From the IMG/VR virus record IMGVR_UViG_3300020442_003949, positions 1-64,000 of that record: a DNA stretch of 64,000 nt; one strand, 5' to 3'. A program made the position numbers and the translations under genes. The notes beneath the pieces were generated by a model, which saw only the letters and a list, made by a program, of their open reading frames with translations, searched no databases and had not been told where the DNA came from. Shown one piece after another: positions 49,613-61,300 of this stretch (position 1 is the stretch's first letter; every line of letters begins with the position of its first letter). This stretch comes from a virus.

Positions 49613-51691
49613 TTATCCTGCATAAATTATATAATTTAGTGTCATAAATGGATTTAACACATCAAGTGGGTTATTTAATGTACCTTCTGTTTGTATTCCT
49701 TGAGTATTTTCCATTGCAAGACCAGTAAATTCAGTTTGTTGTTGATAATACGGATAATCTTTAATTCCGTCTGCAATTACTTCAAATTGCTTTTCTGCAA
49801 CTGCATGAAATTGCACAGTATCATCATAGTTTAATGTATGTTTATGATCAGGTAGATTTGATTCAGCTATGGTTAATTTCTCTATTCCTCCTGTACCTCC
49901 TAAAACTTCTGCATTACTATTTGTAACAACAGGAGTATTTGGCACAATATCTCCCATATTATGCATACCCATTACAAATCTACCTCGCAAATCAGGTAAT
50001 GCAAAATAACCGGCTTGTACTAATTCTTGTGCTTTGAATCTATAATTAATAACTGCAAATAATGCATCATAATCTGCTCTTTGAACTTCTTGACCATTAC
50101 ACAATAACCATCCAGTAGGAGGTTCTTCTCCTGCATATGGAACAACAGTTCCAATAGGCGTAATTGGAACTGTCGATAATAAACTTGAAACTGTAATTTT
50201 TTTCAAACCTATATCTGTTGTTTCCCTAAACAATAACAATAAATCATTTTCTTGTGTAAATTCTGTTACATCCTTATTTGCTATTACATTATTATCTAAT
50301 GTTGTAGCAAATTCTACCAATTCTCCTTGGCCATTAAAATTAATATCAGGTGCTGTTATATCTCCTAAAAATCTAAACGTAGACGATTTTGCTAATTTAT
50401 TTGCTGAACCAGCACGACCAGTTACACCTCCTGTAACATTACCAGTTACATCTCCATAAAATCTTTTGGAATATATTCCTTCATATCTTTTGCTCGGCTG
50501 ACCAATATATGAACTTGCTTGTCCTAATAAATCCTCAGCATCAACTGTGGGCTCTATTTTATCACCTATAATTTTACTATCATTTGAATGATTTAAATAT
50601 AGGTTTTCACCAACTGTCAAACTTTTTGCTACTGCAACACCACCTGCAGTCTTAATTGATCCACTTGAAATTTGAGTACTGTTCCTAGTACTATTGACAA
50701 TTAAATTTCCTTTTGTAGTATCTGCTACAGGAACTGTTACTGTTACATCTCCATGCACATCCAATTCAGAACTAGGATTGTCTGTATTAACACCTATACT
50801 CATAGTACTGCTATCATATCGCATTATTGTCCTAAATAATCCGTCATTTTTTACTTTTACATCAATAGCAGATCCTGCAACATTGTGTTTTATAATACCT
50901 ATTGATCCTTCAACATTAAGAGCAAACTCTGAATTCCTACCTAAGACTATTCCATCGTTGCTTAAAACAGATAAAGAAAAACTACTTGAACTAGGAGCGT
51001 CACTCCTTAGAAAATTACCAGCTGGTACTGTTTCATTATTAACAAGTAATGCATCTGCTTTCTCAGCAACCCCTATATATTTAGGAACCGGATTGTTAGG
51101 TATATTTTTTGTTGTTAAGTTTAACCCCGGCTTTACTGTGGAAAAACCATCAATCTTTGACTTAGGAGTAAACTCGTTCATTGATATTATTACTGCAGGT
51201 GTGTTATTTACATCAATCTGTAATATATTATAATTTACATCATCTATACCTAAAACAACCTTAGGCGTAGATCCTGTAACTGATCCTTCGCTAAACTCTG
51301 GTCCAATTAAAATCCAGCCAGCTTGATCCGTAAACATATATAATTGCAAATTCTCACTGTCTATCCACAAATCACCTTCAGTTTTATATATAGGCTGTGC
51401 TACAGATTTATTCACCCCATTAACCGGTATCCAATTTGTACCGTTATACACCATTAATTGTTCATTGCCGGGTGTAGAATCATACCATAGTTGACCTTCT
51501 ACTGGTATATCTGGATTAGTTGGTGCAGCAAAATTTTCTAATAAATGTAAAAAGTTTTCAGCTATTATTGTTCCATATGATGTGGTATTTTTTCCTGGAA
51601 GTTGTAATGATGTTTCACTGTTTATAGTTCCATCTTCTACAACAAGAGATAATTTATTTACGGAATCAGTAAAAGATATTTCATAAGGCAT
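49613..51691 (-). CDS. Tail fibre protein with C-terminal tail-collar domain (692 aa)
   Basis: Residues ~1-135 carry the shared module (LVVEDGTINSETSLQLPGKNTTSYG, ENFLHLLENFAAP, GQLWYDSTPGNEQLMVYNGTNW and GDLWIDSENLQLYMFTDQAGWILIGP). Near residues 525-600 a phage tail-collar domain is evident: GTVVPYAGEEPPTGWLLCNG, RADYDALFAVINYRF and PDLRGRFVMGM. After it come HKHTLNYDDTVQFHAVAE and a C-terminal NPLDVLNPFMTLNYIIYAG, the usual collar ending. GGAG lies before the ATG. Confidence 0.9.
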   Translation of the reverse strand: MPYEISFTDSVNKLSLVVEDGTINSETSLQLPGKNTTSYGTIIAENFLHLLENFAAPTNPDIPVEGQLWYDSTPGNEQLMVYNGTNWIPVNGVNKSVAQPIYKTEGDLWIDSENLQLYMFTDQAGWILIGPEFSEGSVTGSTPKVVLGIDDVNYNILQIDVNNTPAVIISMNEFTPKSKIDGFSTVKPGLNLTTKNIPNNPVPKYIGVAEKADALLVNNETVPAGNFLRSDAPSSSSFSLSVLSNDGIVLGRNSEFALNVEGSIGIIKHNVAGSAIDVKVKNDGLFRTIMRYDSSTMSIGVNTDNPSSELDVHGDVTVTVPVADTTKGNLIVNSTRNSTQISSGSIKTAGGVAVAKSLTVGENLYLNHSNDSKIIGDKIEPTVDAEDLLGQASSYIGQPSKRYEGIYSKRFYGDVTGNVTGGVTGRAGSANKLAKSSTFRFLGDITAPDINFNGQGELVEFATTLDNNVIANKDVTEFTQENDLLLLFRETTDIGLKKITVSSLLSTVPITPIGTVVPYAGEEPPTGWLLCNGQEVQRADYDALFAVINYRFKAQELVQAGYFALPDLRGRFVMGMHNMGDIVPNTPVVTNSNAEVLGGTGGIEKLTIAESNLPDHKHTLNYDDTVQFHAVAEKQFEVIADGIKDYPYYQQQTEFTGLAMENTQGIQTEGTLNNPLDVLNPFMTLNYIIYAG

Positions 51692-51695
51692 AATA

Positions 51696-52310
51696 TTATT
51701 CTCCTGCTATACCAGATAAACTCTGGACACGGACGGTATAATCTATTTGGATTAACCTATTTAAACTTTTTTGCACAGGATGAAAAATTACATGTGTAAT
51801 TAACATCATATTATTATCCGTATTCCAACTTTTCAAACCTAATTCATCAAACACATATAAACTATCTGTTGTAGACGCAGTATCAAACGCATCCTGTCCT
51901 ACAGGTTCTCCATAATCTAACAAACAAGAAACTAAAACATCTGTATAATTTGTTCCACTTACATGCCTAACCTCAGTTTTATTACGAAATGCATCAATAT
52001 TGTTTACACTTCTATCATCTACTACTTTTTCAAATGTTTCATTATACAAACTTGCATTTGTACCTGTACTATTAGGAGTTAAATATGTAATAATACCTGT
52101 TGGATCTACACTTGTTCCACCATTACCAAAAGCCATTGAATAAATAAAACCATTACCCGAATTACTTAAACTTTGTGCTAGGGCAATGCTCATGTTTTCA
52201 TAATGAATTGCATTCCTTTTGTTAACGAAAATTTCATTAGTTTTCGGATCATAAATTTTAATATGTCCTTCAACACATACTCCATTATTCTCTTTTAATT
52301 TATCATTCAT
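51696..52310 (-). CDS. Conserved virion structural protein (204 aa)
   Basis: This protein opens NNGVCVEGHIKIYDPKTNEIFVNKRNAIHYENMSIALAQSLSN, then FIYSMAFGNGGTSVDPTGIITYL and ends in a beta strand IQIDYTVRVQSLSG. The layout matches structural proteins found near fibre genes in T4-like marine phages. Only 4 bp separate its stop from the collar-domain gene. A near-consensus late box lies upstream. Exact position in the virion is unknown. Confidence 0.72.
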   Translation of the reverse strand: MNDKLKENNGVCVEGHIKIYDPKTNEIFVNKRNAIHYENMSIALAQSLSNSGNGFIYSMAFGNGGTSVDPTGIITYLTPNSTGTNASLYNETFEKVVDDRSVNNIDAFRNKTEVRHVSGTNYTDVLVSCLLDYGEPVGQDAFDTASTTDSLYVFDELGLKSWNTDNNMMLITHVIFHPVQKSLNRLIQIDYTVRVQSLSGIAGE

Positions 52311-52327
52311 AATTTTTCCTACTAAGT

Positions 52328-52335
52328 TATTTATC
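52328..52335 (-). promoter_or_regulatory. Probable T4-type late promoter box (7 of 8)
   Basis: The + strand reads TATTTATC, which is GATAAATA on the - strand, one mismatch from TATAAATA. It lies about 18 bp upstream of the ATG at 52310 and overlaps the stop of the giant gene. Less certain than the boxes at 45000 and 45988. Confidence 0.5.
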
Positions 52336-55300
52336 TTGGCAAGTCTGCCACGACAGATTGTATTTTTTTAACAATTCTATTATCAGTTTCACTTAAAGGC
52401 ACACCTTTATCTGTCCAGGTTTTACCAATCCTCCTAATTACATTTATAATTTGACCTTTTGCTGGCACAAACTCTAATTGCAAAATATTCTCATCAAGAC
52501 TAAATTCTGCAGGTAAAGTAACATCTGATTCAGGTGAATCCATACTTTGATTATTTTGATAACTTTCTAGTTCAGTTTTCCTTAATCTCCTACCAGCTAC
52601 AAAAACTTCAAATTCATTTACACTAGCTGGTGTAAAATCTAAAACAAATTCTTTATTCTGACCGTCAGCAGTAAATTTTGTTATAATTGTTTCGTCTTTA
52701 TATGGCAAAATGCTTGAAACACTTTGATCGTAAACTTCAATACCTTTATTATACAAATGCTTTACACCTGTACCTAACGTACCTCGTCGTAAATGAGTAA
52801 GTGTATTACCATACCTTTTCCAATATTCAATACGTTCTCCAGCTATAAAAATTACTCCTGGATATTTACTTTGTTCATTAGGACTAGGTAATCCTTCTCC
52901 ATTTGTAATTTCGATTGTTTTATCATACCAATTCAAATCATTGGCTAATTTAATGTTAAGTTGTCCATTTAGAACAGTATAATGATTTTTATTCATTATA
53001 TCTTTAAATTGACTCCACCCAAAAGTATTCTTAAATCTTGTATCACTAAAATGTATTGTTTGAATATTATCATTATCATTTACAGGATCAGTAAGAATTA
53101 CCTGTAATTTGTTATCACTCAATTTATAGTCAATGCTTGATTGTAAAATTACTCCATTAACCGCTACCCATACATACTGATCATCTATAGCTGGTTGATT
53201 AAGTGGTACAATACCGTTACGTAAAAATCTTAGTTCATAATAATTTTCTGCTGTTTCGCCTATTTCTAACTGTCTTCCAATTTCTTCAAAAACAATTACA
53301 TCATCTTCATTAGAAGTTATACCTAACAACCCCAAATCTATAATATTAGATCCTAATCCAAAAGGTGTTTGTATAACAGCTAAAGGATTACTTTGATAAG
53401 GAGTTGCAAAATTTTCATCATCTATCCGGACATTATTTTTGTAAATAGCATATTGTGCGTTGGCATTCATTTCAAATGGTAATTCTATAATATTTGTATT
53501 ACCCACTATAACAGTCGCGTATCTATCACTAACACCAGGTAATAGTTTTGTACGCTCTATTACATCAAAACTTTGCCAATCTATACTCTGAGTATCGTGA
53601 TTTGTAAACTGATAAACTTTAATATTATCACCATTGCTTAAAGGAGTATGAATATGTAATTGCCCTGGTGTAGAAATAAAATCGCCTTGATCAAAATATC
53701 CATAACGATAATCTCCTCCAGAATCTACACTATCTTCATAAGCATTAATGTAAACCCGTAAAGTATCTCCTGCAGAAAATATGCCTCTCTTCAATACAAT
53801 TGTACTTCCGCTTTGCTGATCATCAGGTAAAGTAGGATCTATAGATTCTGCTGCTGTAAATGTCCATTGCGTCAAATAATTTAATTCAACTGTATTTAAG
53901 AATACACGCAACTGTTTAAAGCTAACTGTACTAATAGGAACTTGATATAGTTTCAATTGATATTCTAATACGTCTGTACAAACAAAAGTTTCAACATACC
54001 CAGGATTTAACAATTTGTCATTTACAATAACCATTGTATACCATTCAACCGGTTCCTGTTGCTTAGGTATTTTAGTCAACTCAAACGCTGTTGAACTACC
54101 GTCAGCTACAAAATTATCAATATGTACATTGCTGAAATTATTTTGACTATTTTCAAAAATTTTGTAATGTATTATACTTCCTTCACTCACAGGATTAGCA
54201 AACTTAATTAACACATTATTTGAACTATCATATAATTCACTATCTGTCTTTTTCAATACATAATCTAAATGCTGGCCATTTACTGTTACATAACTACTTA
54301 CATTATCTACCCATCTAGCATTTGTTATATAAGAGCCTAATGTTCCATCAGCAACAATATTATCTGTATCAAGTATATTACTTCCACTACTACCTAATAT
54401 TAAAATATTAATCCTACTATTTTGTGGCAGAGTATTTGTAAATTCTATTAGCTTTCCTTCAACATTGACATTATAATCAACTGCAACAGTTTTTATTTTA
54501 TTATCTACATTCACAATAACCGAATCTACTGATATCGGATATTCTAATAAAGAAAAACTATTTTGTTGTCCGTCAGCAATATAATTTAAAGAAACAATAT
54601 TACTAATACCTGGTGTTGGTCTTTCGTAAACTTTTATATTTACTGAGTCCTGTACTAATCCAGGAACTTGTTCTTCAGGTCCTTTTGAAGTTAATGGTGT
54701 AATAAAATTATCACCATCTATAATTATGTCTTCTGCATTTACACCTAATGCATTACTATAATTTAATTTTCCCCCTCCTACTAGCGCATCAAAGTCTAAA
54801 TCAGTAGGTATAAAACTACCATCACTAGTAATTTTCCTAATAATTATCTTATCTCCTACTTCTGGTTGTATATTTAAATCTCTAACCAATATACCGTTTA
54901 GTACTCCGTCGCCTGTTATACTATTTGTGACCGCATTAGGATTTGTATTAGATATGTTTTCATCATTATAATTAATATCATCTATCCGCAGATTATTATG
55001 ATATATGTTATATATGATTCCATTTTCCAAAGGATACCTAAAATCTATGTATAATTCATCTAATATTTTTGCAGAAATCAATTCTGTTATTTGCCCTGCA
55101 GTGCATTGGTTGAACAACGGAATAATTTGATTTTCAATATTGTTACTTGCTGTTTCACTTTCACTATTGCCTAAACCATATTTTTGTATTTCATTTGCAC
55201 TGTTAAAGGTAACCCTTGGAACTGCATCTGAAATCCCTTCCTCGTCAACAATATCAATTACTTCATCAAGAACATTTAATATAGATGATCCATCTAAAGG

Positions 55301-58300
55301 ATCTGCTAATGGCTCTCCAACTGAGTTTTTATTAAAAATTTCTAAGAAAATATCTGCAACTGTTGGATCTCCTTTTACTAACTTGTTTACTTCTTTTGCA
55401 AAATTTATGTAATTAATAGCAACTTTATAATTGAATCCAGTAACTGTAATTAACAACAAATTGTTAGGAACTGTATATAGAACATCTTCATAATTTATAT
55501 CGTACGTATCATAAGCTGCTTCTGTATAATTAGCAGTATCCCATCCGCTTTGATTACCAAAATCAAACCCTTTAACTTCTACTCCACCATAATCTACACC
55601 ATCCATGAGTTGCGATATATCATTGCCAAATTGCCCTACATAAGGAGTGTATAGCAAATTAATCCTGTCAGCTGCATTTAATAAATTGGTATCTTTTTTG
55701 TAACTAACCTGTATTGTGGTGAAATTTGGTGCAGGATTGAGCAACGTTATTTGACCTAAGTACCTATTATATGATTTACTTTTATCTAAATAATTAGTAT
55801 ATGTATAATCTGTAGTCAGAAGATCTTTACCATCAACAGTGACATTAATAGTATTTTTGTTTATACTTATAGGCCATTGCAAATTAAAGATATATTTTGA
55901 ACCACTTCCTATAAATGTTTCAACTGTATCTAAATCTGAAAAAGCAAAAGTCGTTGAAATCCTATCATATTTTAAATTTGTTTGCAAACTTCTTATAATT
56001 GGGTTACCAATTACAACTGCTAACTTTGCAGAATACCCGTCTGCAAAAGAGCCATTAATAACGATTCTAGGTGCAGACAAATAACCATATCCAGGATTAA
56101 TTATATCTACTCTTGTTATACTACCATTTGCTCCTAAATGAGCAACAGCAACTGCACCTGCTCCAGTAGAGCTTTCAAACTCTATGCTAGGAGGTATTCC
56201 GTACCCGGCTCCACCATCTACTACTTCTACCGATACTACTTGATATGTGCAATTATTTAACCATCCAATATCTGGATAATTTTGTATTTGCTCTGCATTA
56301 TAAAACCCTAGGTTATTTGTAGTTATTTTGTAAGGTAATATTTTATTTTCAGTTTCTATATATCTAGGTGGTAAATCAAAATCGCTTATATAAGATGCCA
56401 CATCCTCAATCTTATCATAAGCACTTAAAAACTCCCTTATTTTTGCTTTGAACGGTTTAATTTCATTAACATAATCTTCATAACTTGATAAATTATCATT
56501 ATTAAATGTTACATCTTGCCTTAATTCTCCAACATTATGCTTAATTTTTAAGAAATTTGTTTTAAAAATCCAATCAACTGATGGTTGTTCACTTAATATA
56601 TAACGTAAACAACTAAAGAACAAATTATTGTATTTTATTGCTAAATCGTCTATAAAAATATCATCTTTAATTGCATTTGCTATAATTCTTATTTCTATAC
56701 TAGGAATATTGTCATAAAAATAAGTATCAAAACTTATTGTGTCAAAATTTGTAGTAGCAAATGTTGGGTCATACAAACTTCTAGATAATTGTATCGTCCC
56801 ATTATTCCTACCAATTGTTTTATAATTTACTGAATAATCTACATTTGCTAATGAATTTATTTTTTCTAACAAAAGCCAACTACCGTCACCTATATTTCTA
56901 ATTCTTACAATATCACCTATGTTATCATCTACACTTGATAATTCATAGGAATAATCAATAGAATGTGTAACCTTAGTTGCTTCGTTATATCCAGCTGCAT
57001 ACCAGTCTATAAAATACCAATAAAGTGTTGTATTAAACCCTTGACTTTGTATTCTAATCCAAGAATTGTTATTATAATCTCTTTCATATAGAGCCCATTT
57101 ACCAAAAATTGTCTCATCTGCTGCAACAAGTGCTGTAAATTTACGTATAATGATGTAGGTAGAATCTGAATAATTTTTTCCTTGGTTTATTATATTCACA
57201 CTGCCAATACTTCCGTTGCTTGTCATTATAAATTCTAATTCTAACCCTTCACCTTTGCCTATTACTGCATAAGTAGGGGTGGTTATATATCCTCTTCCAG
57301 CGTTTAATACAAATACGTCTATTATATGACCATTTTCAATCTGCAAAGAAATTTCAGCCTGCACTGCTTTTGCAACACCATAACTATCTAAGTCACTTTT
57401 AGATTCTACTTCTATATCATAAAAATTAGATGTTAATAATGGCGGGTCGTCAACCCTATAAAAATTTTGTAAATTTTTATTATCAACTAATAACTCTTTT
57501 GCTAAATCCTGGTTTACATGCTCTACATATTGTTTTAACGCTTCTTGCTTGTTTCTAAACCAACCTTGACGTGGTGTATCTAAATTACCATATCTATATT
57601 TTTCGCTTAGGCTTGGATCTGGCACATTGCGTCCATACAAATCATATCCAACAAGACTGTCTATCCATTTTTGGTTCAACTGCTCATTTGGCTGACTAGT
57701 TGCTAGACCGCTTGTAAGCAACTTATACTGATAATGAGTGTTTAGATCTGTAACTTCGTCATAAGTTTGAAAACTCACAGCTACTTCATCGTTAACAAAA
57801 TCATTTTGTAAATTATACAAAGAAAATTCATTTGCTGAAATTAATGAAATAAATTTATATCCTTGCGTTAACGTATTACCTAATAAATTTGAAATTTTAT
57901 CTGCTGATAAGTTTCTACCATCTATACTAGGAATACTTGTTTTATTTTTCACCCAATAAAAATAACGTAAGACATAACTTTGACTTGTAGTGTCATATAC
58001 TCTTTGCGTTGAATATGAAGCATTTCCATATTTTGTTTGTCCTGTTATATTTAATGAAAAACCTTCACTTGTGCCTTGTAATGCATCCCACTCTGCTGGT
58101 AAAAAATTACTGCCTACCCACTCATAAATATCTATTGTTGAGTTAGGCCATAATCTTCCCCAGTTCAATGCTGAATAAGTAATATCGTTTATATACGGAT
58201 AATAATATCTAACGTTTGTTAAATCCCACCAAATCTTACCTATATATTCTGTGCCCCAAGACGCTCCTGTATCAACAACCTGATTATTAGTTCCGACAGT

Positions 58301-61300
58301 ATATACAGCAGGATCATAATACGATTTATAAGTGATATTTTGGTCAGCTGATCCAGGAATTTTTCCTTGTAACGGATCAATATAATCTAGATTGTATAAA
58401 AACTCATTATTCTTTTTATTGTAAACTAGAATTTTTTTAATTTTATTCAAATCCGGTACAAATTTTGGTTTATTATATTCTATCCATAACTCGTTAACAT
58501 CTTTTCTAAATTCTACAATCTTACCAATTTTAATATCACTTGATTCTATTGTTTTTGCTGTAGGTAAATTAACATATAAAGAATTTCCACTTGAATTGAA
58601 ATTTATTCCTATTTCATACACCTTTGAATCTATATTTTCATATGAAAATTTTTCTCTATAAATAAACTGATCATACAAATTATAATATACATAAATTTCT
58701 CCAACATTTACATTTGTATATTTAAATGTGGTAAAATTATTATCAAATGTTGTTAAAATATTGTCAAATGTTGTTTGCTGAGTAAATTTTCCATTGTATG
58801 CTGTAATAAAAAGTATATTGTTATGTAACAACACATTATACCCAAATTTTTGCAGTGTGACTGATTTAGGACTAGTAATTGTTTGATCTAATTCAAATTT
58901 TTGATTTTTTAACTTGTATACGTATACGCTACCGTCATCAAAATTATTATTATCATCAAGAGACAGTCCTACAACAAAGATTGATCCGTCATCGTTAATT
59001 GACAATCTATCTGCAAAATTTGTGTTTGCTTTAGGTGCAACAATATTTTGCATCCATCTATAAAATCCATCCTGTAATCTATAAACTGCTATAGAATTCG
59101 TAATATCTGTATTATATTTCACTTGAACAATTAAAACTTCCCCATCTGCACTGACAGCAAATGTTCTTGCAAAATCATACATGCCATCAGCAGGAATTGT
59201 GCTTATGTCTGCACTATCAAAAGTAACTAAAAAATCATTCATGTTATTTGGTATACATCCACTATAATCTATTAGTTGATTTATTAATTGCCAAAAATTA
59301 TTATTTGCTGGAGATATTCCTTCTTGTAAATTTGTCCTTGCAACATAAAAACTGTTTTCAAAATACACTATATCATTTGTAAAATAAATTACAGATTCGT
59401 TATAAGGTCCACGATATTTTTTATTCCTTGCTAAATCCCAATTATATTGCAAACCGTCTATTTCTCCAAATTTATAAAAATACATTTTACCAGGATATGT
59501 TTCGGAATTAGTTTCATCTGCAGCTAAAAAATAACCTGTATATATATTATTATTTTGCCTTACTTGCACTTGCTGTCCAAAATAATGATTATTTCTACTA
59601 TCAGGACTTACTAACGTCTTTTGATGCAGATAATTTGTCCCAAATTTCTCAAAGACATAAACACTACCTTCATTGTTATATAAACTAGGAATTCCTGTTG
59701 TATCTACAGGAATAGAGAATAGTTCTTGCCAAGATACACTTGTATTCGACGGAATATTAGGTAATTTTGATATTCCTTGCACCTGCTCTGTTGTGTACAC
59801 CCAATATTCTTCACCTATAATTTCTTTTTGTTGTAATCCAGTTTCTTGACTTATAACAATTGGCAAATTTCCAAATGTTTCGAATATTGCAAGTTTGCCT
59901 ACACTTGTTAATGTATCATTTGCTAAATTTACTTGTTGAGATACTCCAAATTCCCTCACTGCTGCATATATATTTTCTCTACCAAAATAATCATTTTGAT
60001 TTGCAATTGGTAACATTTCTAGTAATGAATCATTTTGACTCCATTCGCCTTGTACATTATCTACATAAACAGTTACATTATTATTTGTATTTCTTTGAAC
60101 ATACATGACTTCTGCAGTGTTTGTTGTTCCTACTTCTCTAATAATTTGACCTTGCCCAGAACCATTTACAACTAGGTTACCTGTTCCATCTTCTTCATAT
60201 TTTGCAACTAGTAGATAAGGTAATCCTTCTGCAAACCTATTTTCATTATAGATAATGTAACCATCCCACAGATTCCAAATTGTTTTTTGTTCACTGCCTT
60301 CCATTAAATCATCTGTACTAAAACCTATTGATTGTATCGAAGTATATATATTTTCTACTACATTATCTACAGGCCTTGCAAAAATTTCTCCACTTATGCT
60401 TCCTATTAATTCGTCTAGGAAATTAAATTCATTCCCATCATAATTTTTACTATAGTATTGAATTTGAATTTCATAGATAGGATTTGTAATGTCTATGCTA
60501 TCATCAGCAACTTTAACCGTATTAGAAAACACAACAGCACTTGCTTGCTCATTATTTCGCTGTTTTAAAGTTTCTCCTACGAATACTTCTGGCGGAAGAG
60601 AAAATCTTGTGTTTCGCACCCGTAGTATAGAAACTGTTTTTGCTAGCTTATTAAATTGTAGCTTGCACACATCTCCTTGATTAGAATAATCACTCATTTC
60701 TTTAGGCAACCGTAGCCCAAAATAACTTAAAGGGGCAGTTTTTGCGCTGTATACGCCTGCTGGACTGATGCTTGTGCCATTATAACTGAGCGACCTAATT
60801 AAACTTGGTTCACCGCTTATTCCTTTATCTTCATATATAGTATCATTTAAAATATTATAATAAATCCTGTCTTTTACAGGATTATTTGTTGTTCTTATTT
60901 CACTAATTATTAAACCTTTTGCAGTATAATCAGTGTCTGCATACACGTAATATTCAGGAGTAGTAATTGCAATGTAACCTTCAAAATAATTATCATTGAT
61001 AGTTTGTCTTACAAATTGCCCAATTGTTGTAATACCTACTGACAGAATTCCTTGCTCTGCAAATTCTCCTGCAACATCAGCCAAATAGAGTATAAAACTA
61101 TTAGAAGCTTCAGGTAAAGAATATAGATATACAACGGTCCCTAGAGCAGTTTCTGAAGATAAAACCTGTCCAATTTCGGGAGTAGCTGCTGCGTTATCTA
61201 CCGTAACAATTTCTTGAAACTTAAAATCAATAGCATGGTCTTTACTAATAAATTCACTCCATAATTGATTATTATCTACAAATACTGTCTGATCGTTAAA

